Origin: Bacillus glycinifermentans
GTDB taxonomy: Bacteria > Bacillota > Bacilli > Bacillales > Bacillaceae
Assembly: GCF_001042475.2 (NCBI RefSeq)
Contig: NZ_LECW02000001.1
Coordinates: 1-64,000, forward strand
Length of the DNA stretch: 64,000 nucleotides
Direction of reading: 5' to 3'
The notes under the pieces were generated by a model. It was given only the letters and a program-made list of their open reading frames with translations, was not told the DNA's origin and made no database searches. Shown one piece after another: positions 18,598-26,243 of the stretch (positions are counted from its first letter, which is position 1; each line of letters begins with the position of its first letter). A program made the position numbers and the translations under genes.

Positions 18598-19117
18598 ATG
18601 TCGGACAAAACAGCAAACAACTTGAAAGTGAAAATAGAAGGAAGAAGCCTCGTCTTAGAACGGCTTTTCAATGCCCCGCGGGATCTGGTGTTTAAGGCTT
18701 TTTCAGAAGGTGGGCAGCTGGAAAGCTGGTGGGGGCCTAAAGGCTGGAAAACCGAAAATCGTAAGTTTGCGTTTCAACCGAACGGCGTTTGGCATTATGG
18801 GATGCGGTGGATTGATGAGAACCAGGGGGGACTATTTTGGACAGGTGTCCTGGGGAAAGGCTGTTTATCAGGATATCTCGGCGCCTGAAAGGGTTGTGTA
18901 CGTTGATGTGTTTTCGGATGAGGAAGGGAATGCAGCTCCCGGAATGCCGGAGACTTTGGTGAAGATTGAGTTTTTTGAAGAGGAAAATAAGACGAAGCTC
19001 ATAATGCGTTCTCAATTTGCGTCTAAAGAGGCGCTGCAGCAAGTCATGGATATGGGCGTTATTCAGGGTGTTGCTTCACAGTTTGAACGCCTCGACGATC
19101 ACCTTAAACAAGCTTAA
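18598..19117 (+). pseudogene. frameshifted AHSA1/SRPBCC-domain protein
   Basis: Two frames together make one START/AHSA1-like protein: the first from ATG 18598 (MSDKTANNLKVKIEGRS ... FNAPRDLVFKAF ... WWGPKGWKTE), the second ending QFERLDDHLKQA. The break is at a run of six G (18825-18830); with five G the text reads on as ENQGDYFGQVSWGKAVYQ. This is either a real inactivating slip in a homopolymer or a sequencing error. The intact protein would be about 172 residues, a typical small ligand-binding SRPBCC protein. No operon partner. Confidence 0.8.
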
Positions 19118-19133
19118 AAAGGAGGATGTTTCA

Positions 19134-19160
19134 ATGACATGTTTGGAGCATTTTATATAA
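19134..19160 (+). CDS. 8-residue leader peptide upstream of aadK-like gene
   Basis: ATG at 19134, nine bases after a strong AAAAAGGAGG, encodes MTCLEHFI then TAA. It is 69 bases before the aminoglycoside adenylyltransferase gene. A short, well-initiated leader at this position suggests control by translation, but no function for the peptide itself is known. Confidence 0.45.
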   Translation: MTCLEHFI

Positions 19161-19221
19161 CCTTGCATTAGGGGACCTCCTGACACGTGTGGGTTGGGAA
19201 AACAATCACATAACAGGAGGT
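19161..19221 (+). promoter_or_regulatory. possible ribosome-site sequestering hairpin before aadK-like gene
   Basis: ACCTCCTG at 19175-19182 is exactly complementary to CAGGAGGT at 19214-19221, which contains the ribosome site of the adenylyltransferase gene. The same anti-site can also pair with the leader's own AGGAGG (19120-19125). The arrangement fits translational attenuation, but the stem is only eight bases with a long loop. Confidence 0.45.
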
Positions 19222-19229
19222 TTTAGTAT

Positions 19230-20099
19230 ATGCGTTCAGAACAAGAAATCATGGATTTGGTGCTTAAGGTCGCCAAGGAAGATGACAGAGTCAGAGCGGT
19301 CGGGATGAATGGGTCGCGGACGAATCCGAATGTTCCCAAGGATCCTTTTCGGGATTATGATATTGCGTATCTTGTGACAGATATGCAGTCTTTTTTCGAT
19401 GATCCGGATTGGATCGATGTCTTTGGAGAGCGGATCATCATGCAGACGCCGGAAGACATGGAACTGTTTCCGAATGAGCTCGGCGACCGTTTTACTTATA
19501 TGATGCTGTTTACCGACGGCAACCGGATTGACTTAATGCTTATTCCTTTGGAAGAGAAGGATGAATATTGCCGTGAAGACGGTTTGACCGTTATCTTGTT
19601 GGATAAGGATGGCGCCTTGCCTGCGATTCCGCCGCCGACGGATGAAGAGTATTGGGTGAACCGGCCGTCCGAACAAGCCTTTGCAGACTGCTGCAATGAA
19701 TGCTGGTGGACTTCGGCATATGTGGCGAAAGGCTTGTGGAGGCAGGAAATTCTTTATGCGATCGACCATTTGGTTCTTGTCAGGGCGATGCTTTTGAAAA
19801 TGCTCGAATGGAAGGTCGGCATCGAAACCGATTTTTCGCTCAGCATCGGAAAGAACGCCAAGTTTCTGAAGCGTTATGTTGATGAAGGGACGTGGAACAG
19901 GCTATTGGCGACGTATCCTCACGGAGACTATGACGATGTGTGGAACGCTTTGTTTACATCGACCGAGTTATTTGAAAAGACTGCGATTGAAGTGGCGGAA
20001 CACCTGGGATATGAGTATCCTCATGCTGACGCCGCCAAGGTCAGGCAGTACTTGAAGCATGTCCGGCAGCTGAAGCCTGACGCGAAAGAGATTTATTAA
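19230..20099 (+). CDS. aadK: aminoglycoside 6-adenylyltransferase (AadK-like)
   Basis: A 289-residue nucleotidyltransferase that adenylylates streptomycin at position 6. It closely follows the AadK pattern: MRSEQEIMD start, nucleotidyltransferase signature (GMNGSRTNPNVPKDPFRDYDIAY), then EDMELFPNELGDRFTYMMLF and the FADCCNECWWTSAYVAKGLWRQEILYAIDHL block. B. subtilis AadK is 284 residues, so length agrees. It has its own ribosome site, which may be masked by the upstream hairpin. Chromosomal aadK is intrinsic in several Bacillus species, so this is not by itself evidence of transfer. Confidence 0.9.
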   Translation: MRSEQEIMDLVLKVAKEDDRVRAVGMNGSRTNPNVPKDPFRDYDIAYLVTDMQSFFDDPDWIDVFGERIIMQTPEDMELFPNELGDRFTYMMLFTDGNRIDLMLIPLEEKDEYCREDGLTVILLDKDGALPAIPPPTDEEYWVNRPSEQAFADCCNECWWTSAYVAKGLWRQEILYAIDHLVLVRAMLLKMLEWKVGIETDFSLSIGKNAKFLKRYVDEGTWNRLLATYPHGDYDDVWNALFTSTELFEKTAIEVAEHLGYEYPHADAAKVRQYLKHVRQLKPDAKEIY

Positions 20100-20106
20100 T
20101 ACGCGG

Positions 20107-20140
20107 CTGCACCCCTGGCCTCATAAAGGGGTGCAGTTTT
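20107..20140 (+). terminator. intrinsic terminator after aadK-like gene
   Basis: Perfect 10-base stem CTGCACCCCT/AGGGGTGCAG followed by TTTT. The next gene's ribosome site begins only a few bases later, so some read-through is likely. Confidence 0.8.
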
Positions 20141-20156
20141 CTTGGAGGAGAACGGG

Positions 20157-21101
20157 ATGTTTGACGTCAAGAACGTGTTGAACGTTTATTATGGTATAGA
20201 CAGTACCGCCGTTTCCCCGCAGCAAGGCGGATGGTCGGCTCTTGCTTATAAGGCGGCCGGCGGCGGTGCGGATTACTTTTTAAAGGCTTATGATAAAAAA
20301 AGGGCTTCGACCGCGAAATTAACGGCTCTTATCGATGTCTACGCTCCGATTGTTCAGTGGCTCAACCATCCTGTCCGCTTAAAAGGGAGCGTTCCTGTTC
20401 CGGTCTTAACGAAGGACGGCGCCTACAAATGCGAGGATGACCATGGGATCTACCTTTTGTATGAATACATTGACGGAGAAACGATCGGCGACAGGCCGCT
20501 CTATAAGGAAGAGATTGAAAAACTTGCACAAATCATTGCAACACTTCATTCGTATGGAGAAAACATCCCGGTTGATACAGGCGGGATAAAGGAAAACTTT
20601 GATGTTCCATTTGTCCGGCAGATGAGATCGTTGCTGAGTGAAGGGCTTCCCGGTGGAGCCGCAGAACTGATTGGTCCGCATACCAAATCAATACGCCGCG
20701 CGATAGAGACGGTCGAAGAGCTTTCACACCATTTGAAAAACGCCGATCTGAAGTTGGCTTTATGCCACACCGATCTTCACAACTGGAATCTAATGAAAAC
20801 CGGGAGGGAATTGGTGTTGATCGACTGGGAAGGGCTGAAACTGGCTCCTGTTGAAGCAGATCTGATGTTTTTTGCGGAACAGCCGTATTTTCAAGAGTTT
20901 TTGCGCGTCTACCGTCTGGTTCATGTGGGTTTTCAAATAAACCGTCATGCATTGCGGTTTTATCAGGTGAAGCGCAGGCTGGAGGATATTTGGGAATTTA
21001 TCGAACAGCTTGTCTTTGACAGGCAAACGGAACGGGAGAAAGCTGAAACAGAAAGCGCCCTGAAGAAGGAACTTGAAGACTTGGAGACATCTAATGATTA
21101 A
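20157..21101 (+). CDS. aminoglycoside-phosphotransferase-family kinase
   Basis: A 314-residue protein kinase-like phosphotransferase (APH family). The catalytic loop is LCHTDLHNWNLM and the metal-binding motif VLIDWEGLKLAP. Start ATG 20157 is chosen because GGAGGAG sits just upstream; a TTG five codons earlier would overlap it. The substrate could be an aminoglycoside, but many chromosomal relatives act on sugars, choline or fructosamines, so resistance should not be assumed. It lies between two other small-molecule-modifying genes. Confidence 0.82.
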   Translation: MFDVKNVLNVYYGIDSTAVSPQQGGWSALAYKAAGGGADYFLKAYDKKRASTAKLTALIDVYAPIVQWLNHPVRLKGSVPVPVLTKDGAYKCEDDHGIYLLYEYIDGETIGDRPLYKEEIEKLAQIIATLHSYGENIPVDTGGIKENFDVPFVRQMRSLLSEGLPGGAAELIGPHTKSIRRAIETVEELSHHLKNADLKLALCHTDLHNWNLMKTGRELVLIDWEGLKLAPVEADLMFFAEQPYFQEFLRVYRLVHVGFQINRHALRFYQVKRRLEDIWEFIEQLVFDRQTEREKAETESALKKELEDLETSND

Positions 21102-21118
21102 AAAACGGAGGCATATTT

Positions 21119-21820
21119 GTGAAAACATATCGAACATTATTTTTCGACGTCGATGATACACTTTTAGATTTCCGCGCGGCTGAAAGTATGGCATTGCGCC
21201 TGCTTTTCGAGGAACAGGACCTTCCGCTGACAAAGGAAATCGAAGCCGACTATAAGCGAATCAACCAAGGTCTGTGGAGGGCGTTTGAAGAAGGAAAGAT
21301 TGGTCGTGACGAAGTGGTCAATACCCGCTTTTCCCGTTTATTCAGCGAATATGGCCGTGAGGCGGACGGAGCTTTGCTGGAGAAGAGGTACCGCAGCTTT
21401 CTGGAGGAAGGCCATCAGCTGTTGGACGGGGCTTTGGAATTGATCACAAAGCTGCATACCCGCTATGATCTGTATATTGTGACGAACGGCGTTTCAAAGA
21501 CACAGCACAGGCGTTTGCGGGATTCAGGAATGTATCCGCTGTTTAAGGGGATTTTTGTATCCGAGGACACCGGCTATCAAAAGCCGATGAAGGAATTCTT
21601 TGACTATGTGTTTGCAAGGATTCCCGAGTTTTCAACAGAACACGGGTTGATCATCGGGGATTCCTTGACGGCCGATATCAAAGGCGGCGGGCTCGCCGGG
21701 CTTGATACATGCTGGCTGAACCCCGGCATGAAAGCGAACGACACCGGCATTGCTCCAACCTATCAAATTCAAAAACTAGATGAGCTGTACGACATTTTAA
21801 ACCTGAAGTGTTTTTCTTAG
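21119..21820 (+). CDS. yfnB: YfnB-type HAD-superfamily nucleotidase
   Basis: A 233-residue HAD hydrolase of the YjjG/YfnB group, which dephosphorylates non-canonical pyrimidine nucleotides. Motif I is FFDVDDTLLDF, motif II VTNGVSKTQ, the lysine is in GYQKPMKEFF and motif IV is IIGDSLTADIKGG. The cap domain has the family's INQGLWRAFEEGKIGRDEVVNTRFS block, as in B. subtilis YfnB. It begins with GTG 14 bases after an ACGGAGG ribosome site and 17 bases after the phosphotransferase gene, so the two are probably co-transcribed. Confidence 0.9.
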   Translation: MKTYRTLFFDVDDTLLDFRAAESMALRLLFEEQDLPLTKEIEADYKRINQGLWRAFEEGKIGRDEVVNTRFSRLFSEYGREADGALLEKRYRSFLEEGHQLLDGALELITKLHTRYDLYIVTNGVSKTQHRRLRDSGMYPLFKGIFVSEDTGYQKPMKEFFDYVFARIPEFSTEHGLIIGDSLTADIKGGGLAGLDTCWLNPGMKANDTGIAPTYQIQKLDELYDILNLKCFS

Positions 21821-21829
21821 AATGAGAGG

Positions 21830-21856
21830 GGAACGCCTTCCTGCGTTCCGTTTTTT
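21830..21856 (+). terminator. intrinsic terminator after yfnB
   Basis: GGAACGC/GCGTTCC stem with 6-base loop followed by GTTTTTT. The remaining 21857-22081 stretch is AT-rich, with no gene or riboswitch that I recognise. Confidence 0.85.
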
Positions 21857-22081
21857 CTACCCTTTTTAAAATATCTTAATTTTCTTTATATTGAAATAAT
21901 TGTTTTTTAATCATTTAATAGATTAAAATGTGTTCTCCTGAAAAAAACAATTGTATTTTCCAGAGAAGTTTATTATGATGAAATAAGTAATTTGGCGTAT
22001 ATTATAAATCGGAATTGTCAGATTGTTATTACTACTTCGTCTGAAATAGATTTGATCAGCCGTGTTAGAGGAGGAAAAGAA

Positions 22082-23464
22082 GTGGTGAACAAGGAATTGA
22101 AGAGAGGTCTTGGGGCGCGTCATATTCAAATGATCGCGCTCGGCGGTACAATCGGTGTCGGCTTATTTATGGGTTCTTCCAGCACGATTAAGTGGACGGG
22201 GCCGTCTGTCCTGCTTGCTTATGCAATATGCGGAATCTTTATCTTTTTTATCATGCGTGCAATGGGAGAGATGCTGTATGTGGAGCCAAGCACGGGTTCT
22301 TTTGCGACATTCGGCCATAAATATATCCATCCGCTGGCCGGTTATATGACCGCATGGAGCAATTGGTTTCAATGGGTGATTGTCGGGATGAGCGAGATTA
22401 TCGCCGTCGGGGAGTACATGCAGTACTGGTTTCCGGATCTGCCCGCTTGGGTGCCGGGAATTATCGCAATGGCGATTCTTGGAGGGGCAAACCTCATCTC
22501 TGTCAAATCGTTTGGGGAATTTGAGTTTTGGTTTGCAATGATTAAGATTGTGACGATTGTTTTGATGATCGTGGCGGGTCTCGGGATTATTTTCTTCGGG
22601 CTCGGAAATGGCGGACACGCCATCGGATTGTCCAACCTTTGGTCACACGGCGGCTTCTTTACCGGCGGATTTTCAGGATTTTTCTTTGCGCTGTCTCTTG
22701 TAATCGCAGCTTATCAAGGCGTTGAACTGATCGGGATTACGGCCGGGGAAGCAAAAGATCCGCAGAACACGTTAAGAAGCGCGATTCAAAGCATTATTTG
22801 GCGCATCTTAATCTTTTATATCGGAGCTATTTTCGTGATTGTCACGGTTTATCCTTGGAATGAGCTGAATTCGATCGGCAGCCCGTTTGTATCGACTTTT
22901 GCAAAAGTCGGGATTACGGCGGCGGCCGGCATCATTAACTTCGTTGTCATTACTGCGGCGATGTCAGGCTGCAACAGCGGGATTTTCAGCGCGGGGCGCA
23001 TGCTTTATACGCTCGGAGTGAACGGACAGGCGCCGGCATTCTTTAAGAAGATTTCCAGAAACGGTGTGCCGTTCTACGGGACAATCGCCGTCCTGATCGG
23101 CTTGGTCATCGGTGTCGTCTTAAACTACATTGCACCGCCTAATATCTTTGTGTACGTATACAGCGCGAGCGTTCTTCCAGGGATGATCCCATGGTTTGTC
23201 ATCCTGTTCAGCCACATCGGATTCAGAAAGGCAAAAGGGGCCGAAATCGGCAAACATCCGTTTAAAATGCCTTTCGCCCCTTTGACGAACTATTTGACGA
23301 TTGCCTTCCTGCTCATGGTATTAGTCGGCATGTGGTTTAACGATGACACGCGGGTCTCCCTGATCGTAGGGGTTGTCTTCCTTGCTCTCGTGACAGTCAG
23401 CTATTATGCGTTCGGAATCGGAAAGCGTGCTTCTGTTGAGACACAGACTTTGGATCAGAAATAA
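22082..23464 (+). CDS. ybxG: APC-family amino acid permease (YbxG-like)
   Basis: A 460-residue transporter with about 12 membrane helices of the AAT/APC family. The hallmark [21 protein letters not shown] of helix 1 and the conserved helix 6-7 block [25 protein letters not shown] are present. It resembles B. subtilis YbxG, a serine/threonine-type permease, and the csgA-ybxH pair follows nearby as in B. subtilis. Start is GTG 22082, with AGAGGAGG seven bases upstream; an upstream in-frame extension is hydrophilic and lacks a ribosome site. Confidence 0.88.
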   Translation: MVNKELKRGLGARHIQMIALGGTIGVGLFMGSSSTIKWTGPSVLLAYAICGIFIFFIMRAMGEMLYVEPSTGSFATFGHKYIHPLAGYMTAWSNWFQWVIVGMSEIIAVGEYMQYWFPDLPAWVPGIIAMAILGGANLISVKSFGEFEFWFAMIKIVTIVLMIVAGLGIIFFGLGNGGHAIGLSNLWSHGGFFTGGFSGFFFALSLVIAAYQGVELIGITAGEAKDPQNTLRSAIQSIIWRILIFYIGAIFVIVTVYPWNELNSIGSPFVSTFAKVGITAAAGIINFVVITAAMSGCNSGIFSAGRMLYTLGVNGQAPAFFKKISRNGVPFYGTIAVLIGLVIGVVLNYIAPPNIFVYVYSASVLPGMIPWFVILFSHIGFRKAKGAEIGKHPFKMPFAPLTNYLTIAFLLMVLVGMWFNDDTRVSLIVGVVFLALVTVSYYAFGIGKRASVETQTLDQK

Positions 23465-23488
23465 AAAAACCCCCTTTACAGGTGTTTC

Positions 23489-23513
23489 GGCTGTCGAGAA
23501 AATCTCGACAGCC
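23489..23513 (+). terminator. intrinsic terminator after ybxG
   Basis: 11-base stem GGCTGTCGAGA/TCTCGACAGCC with a 3-base loop followed by TTTTACATTTT. Confidence 0.85.
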
Positions 23514-23606
23514 TTTTACATTTTCCCTGAGGTAATAACTATGCATGCAAGTGCCAAAGTTCTTCATGGTTTTCTCAAAGCACCCAATCAATTATGGGGT
23601 TTTTTG

Positions 23607-23997
23607 CTAAATCGTTTTTGACAGGCTGATTGACTTTGGATAGGTATATTGAAATCCAAATTTCTGATAAAAAGGGATCGACGGGACGTCGGCCATCATC
23701 AGCACTTCGGCGCCCGGGGGAGTGTTCTGCCGGAGAAAATTCATGATTTCGTCCATGATCATGTGCTTTACTTCTTCATCCTGTTCAGACGGTTTGACGG
23801 CCACATCAACCGATTTGGAAAAAGCACCCGCCATCGCCGATGATTCTGCCTATGCCGATGAACTCTGAGCGATCGTCTCTGATGACCGCTGAAAAAATTG
23901 TGCGCTCTAAAGCCGTTTTGACGGTATCCTCATCTTTTGCACAGTTTCTTAATTCTAGATCCTCCCGCGGATTCGGTACTTCATGAAAAATCTTCAT
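23607..23997 (-). pseudogene. frameshifted GNAT-family acetyltransferase
   Basis: Two overlapping minus-strand frames form one GNAT protein: MKIFHEVPNPREDLELRN ... FIGIGRIIGDGGCFFQI, then VDVAVKPSEQDEEVKHMIMDEI ... YQKFGFQY. The frame breaks at a CC pair (23810-23811): with one base fewer the sequence reads GCFFQIVDVAVKP, the normal beta4-beta5 region. AAGGAGG before 23997 supports that start. The acetyl-CoA loop is largely intact, so the lesion is recent or a sequencing error. Confidence 0.8.
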
Positions 23998-24200
23998 GTC
24001 GGCCTCCTTTATTTTCGAATTCATGTCTTACACCATCTATTTTACAAGCTTGATGCAAGTGGTAAGGTCTGGATGAAATCGCTGATTTTTATTAATATGG
24101 AGATTATCTCAGCACTTTAAGATTTTTCTCTAATGTTTGTCTGGAAGAGGACCTGACTGGTATAGTGAAGGTCGACTGAAACCGATGGGGAGGATGGGAG

Positions 24201-24914
24201 ATGCGTTATTACAAACCGATTGAGATTGCCAGGAAGCTGAACATCAGCACGAGCGCTTTGCGCCATTACGAATCATGGGGCGCCGTTCCCGCACCTGAGC
24301 GGGCCGAAAACGGCTACCGCCTTTATACCGCCCTGCATTTGGCTTATTTCCGCTGTCTTCGCGCCATGTTTCCTGCATTTGGCGTAAGCGTTACATGCAA
24401 GGTGTTGCGTCATATTCAAAACGGTGATATTGATGCGGCCTTCTGGTTTGTGAATAAGGAGCAAGCCGATTTGCATGAGGAAAAAGCCGTCGCCGATCAA
24501 ACGCTTGCCATATTGCGGGATCCCGAGCTTCCGATTGTCCCGGGCCACAAGATGAAACGCCGCATGACGATCGGGGAAGCAGCCGCCCTCACGAACGTAC
24601 AGACGTCAGCCATCCGCCAATGGGAAAAAGAAGGCCTGATCACTCCCGAGAGAGACCCCGAAAATGGCTACCGGCTTTTCACACCGGTGCATATCAGGCA
24701 AATTTTATTGATCCGCACATTGAGACGAACCGTCTATTTTTTGGAGAATATGAAGGAAATCGTGCAGGCTGTTGAACACCAAAGCATTGAAAAGGCAAAG
24801 CAAGTCACCGAACGTGCGCTGGAAAGCATTCATCAGCGCAATCGCCGGCAGTTTTACGGCGTGCACCAGCTTGTTGAGCTTTGTAAGGAAGCCGGTTTGA
24901 TGGAGAGTGAATAA
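24201..24914 (+). CDS. TioE-like regulator with two MerR helix-turn-helix domains
   Basis: A 237-residue regulator with two MerR-type DNA-binding modules in tandem: residues 1-70 (IEIARKLNISTSALRHYESW, NGYRLYT) and about 120-190 (MTIGEAAALTNVQTSAIRQWEKEGL, NGYRLFT). No recognisable ligand domain exists, so it may sense through the linker or act as a dimer of dimers. A GACCT/AGGTC dyad (24150-24173) overlaps the likely promoter TATAGT and may be its own operator. It interrupts the ybxG-csgA neighbourhood. Target genes unknown. Confidence 0.82.
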   Translation: MRYYKPIEIARKLNISTSALRHYESWGAVPAPERAENGYRLYTALHLAYFRCLRAMFPAFGVSVTCKVLRHIQNGDIDAAFWFVNKEQADLHEEKAVADQTLAILRDPELPIVPGHKMKRRMTIGEAAALTNVQTSAIRQWEKEGLITPERDPENGYRLFTPVHIRQILLIRTLRRTVYFLENMKEIVQAVEHQSIEKAKQVTERALESIHQRNRRQFYGVHQLVELCKEAGLMESE

Positions 24915-24966
24915 AGCCCTCATTCCTTGAGACGAGTGTGTTTAAAAAACTTTCAGAAACAGTGCA

Positions 24967-24995
24967 TGAATAAGGACGAATTCACTCAACCTATA
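24967..24995 (+). promoter_or_regulatory. possible sigma-G-type promoter of csgA
   Basis: TGAATA (24967-24972) and CAACCTA/CCTATA (24987-24995) precede csgA by about 20 bases. The -35 fits the forespore sigma-G consensus; the -10 matches only partly. CsgA of B. subtilis is sigma-G dependent, which supports the reading. Confidence 0.4.
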
Positions 24996-25016
24996 GGGTA
25001 AAAAGGAGATCAAAGC

Positions 25017-25265
25017 ATGGATACAACATTGGGGTATTTGCGGGAGTCATTGTCAAACCATCTTGAACACGACATGGGCCAGAAGATTTACAAAAAAATC
25101 GTCTCCCGGCAGTACGAAAACGAAGAAGAGTTTGTCAGGCACTTGGACGAGCGGGAAGCCGCTTTTTTGAACGAAGTGCTCGAACATGAACTGACATATG
25201 CACGGAATGAACAAGATCACAAGCGGACGAGAGAGTTAAATGAAGTATACGAATTGCTGTTTTGA
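25017..25265 (+). CDS. csgA: CsgA, sigma-G-dependent sporulation protein
   Basis: An 82-residue small acidic protein closely matching B. subtilis CsgA in length and in blocks such as TLGYLRESLSNHLE, NEEEFV, AFLNEVLEHEL and RELNEVYELL. It is listed among sporulation-specific SASP-like proteins made in the forespore, but its molecular job is not known. It is followed 17 bases later by ybxH, the B. subtilis gene order. Ribosome site AAAAGGAG. Confidence 0.9.
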   Translation: MDTTLGYLRESLSNHLEHDMGQKIYKKIVSRQYENEEEFVRHLDEREAAFLNEVLEHELTYARNEQDHKRTRELNEVYELLF

Positions 25266-25282
25266 AAGGCGGGCGAGACGAA

Positions 25283-25474
25283 ATGGGTGCGATCGAGCGG
25301 AACGGCTATACGTTTGAGCCCGAGTTCAGCGTGACAAGACAGAACGGGGCGATCCATGTATACTGGCGCGGACGGTTTGTCGAGGAAATCCGATTCGAAT
25401 TTTCCGGCGAGTTTCCCGAGCACGATTTGATTGAGGAGCTGGTCAACCATTATTGCTTTGAGCATAACATTTAA
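25283..25474 (+). CDS. ybxH: YbxH family small protein
   Basis: A 63-residue protein (MGAIERNGYTFEPEFSV ... HDLIEELVNHYC) matching B. subtilis YbxH, which also follows csgA. Likely expressed with csgA in sporulation. No domain or function is known. The ATG at 25283 is preferred to a TTG seven codons upstream. Confidence 0.85.
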   Translation: MGAIERNGYTFEPEFSVTRQNGAIHVYWRGRFVEEIRFEFSGEFPEHDLIEELVNHYCFEHNI

Positions 25475-25476
25475 AG

Positions 25477-25500
25477 CTGCCATTCTGTGGCAGTTTTTTT
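25477..25500 (+). terminator. intrinsic terminator after ybxH
   Basis: CTGCCA/TGGCAG stem with 5-base loop followed by seven T's. Confidence 0.85.
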
Positions 25501-25531
25501 GTGATATTCAAAAATGAAAAGAGGGGATTCG

Positions 25532-25875
25532 ATGTTTTCAGGTATCGACCATGTGCAAATTGCAGCTCCCAAGGACAGCGAGAACGAATGCAGACAACTT
25601 TTCCCGAACGTATTAGGGATGCGGGAGATTCCAAAGCCGGAGAACTTGAAAAAACGCGGAGTTGTTTGGTTTCAGTGCGGCCCGCAAGAGCTTCACATCG
25701 GCATTTAAAAACCTTTTATCCCTGCATTGAAAGCGCATCCGGCGTTTAGCGTAACCGACACCATTAAAACAACACGGTGTACAAATAACGGAGGGCAAAC
25801 CGTTAGAAGGAGCGGCAAGATTTTATGTCAATGATCCGTTCGGCAATCGCCTGGAATTTTTGGGAGAGGCATTAA
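25532..25875 (+). pseudogene. broken VOC (glyoxalase-like) protein
   Basis: The N-terminal half MFSGIDHVQIAAPKDSENE ... WFQCGPQELHIGI ends at a TAA where the family continues with a Glu codon. The reading then continues KPFIPALKAHPAFSVTD and loses frame before resuming as EGAARFYVNDPFGNRLEFLGE. Thus there is at least one nonsense change and one frameshift, so the gene is dead. The ligand positions His (DHVQI) and Glu (LEFLGE) of a VOC metalloenzyme are still recognisable. It is separated from ybxH by a terminator. Confidence 0.85.
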
Positions 25876-25878
25876 GAA

Positions 25879-25903
25879 AAGCTGCCGCACGCCGCGGCAG
25901 CTT
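25879..25903. terminator. bidirectional terminator
   Basis: AAGCTGCCGC/GCGGCAGCTT stem with a 5-base loop between the dead VOC gene and the convergent ybyB-like gene. Confidence 0.75.
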
Positions 25904-25912
25904 CTCCCATGG

Positions 25913-26182
25913 TTATTTTTTCTTTTGATCGTAATATTGAACCGGATACATCGAGCCTTCAGAGACCATTTTGTTGTCTTCAATATCATGCGGGTGCGGA
26001 TGCCCCGCCTTTTCGACCGGGAATGACGCCGTATCTTGCTTTTGCGGCAAAGACGGCAGTTTTGCCTTCATATTCTGCAAGCATTCCTTCAGTTTTTGCC
26101 TGTTGGCCTGGTCCTTAAGCATATAAGAGGCGACACCGACAACTGCGGAAACGGTGAGCACTGACACCACGTTTTTCTTCAT
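25913..26182 (-). CDS. ybyB: YbyB-like small membrane-anchored protein
   Basis: An 89-residue protein with one N-terminal hydrophobic segment (VVSVLTVSAVVGVASYML) and a hydrophilic basic/acidic tail (KDQANRQKLKE ... PVQYYDQKKK). The position beside csgA-ybxH and its size fit B. subtilis YbyB, of unknown function. I chose the second of two nearby ATG codons (26182), because AAAGGGG lies nine bases before it and only two before the first. Confidence 0.6.
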   Translation of the reverse strand: MKKNVVSVLTVSAVVGVASYMLKDQANRQKLKECLQNMKAKLPSLPQKQDTASFPVEKAGHPHPHDIEDNKMVSEGSMYPVQYYDQKKK

Positions 26183-26243
26183 GGTCATAACCCCTTTCTG
26201 AAAGTTTTGGTGAACTTTCAGGTGCTATTCCCGCTATCATCGT

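Noticed and set aside
20157-21101. Assigning a specific aminoglycoside resistance gene name to the phosphotransferase
   Set aside because: Only generic APH-family motifs are visible; many chromosomal members act on other small molecules.
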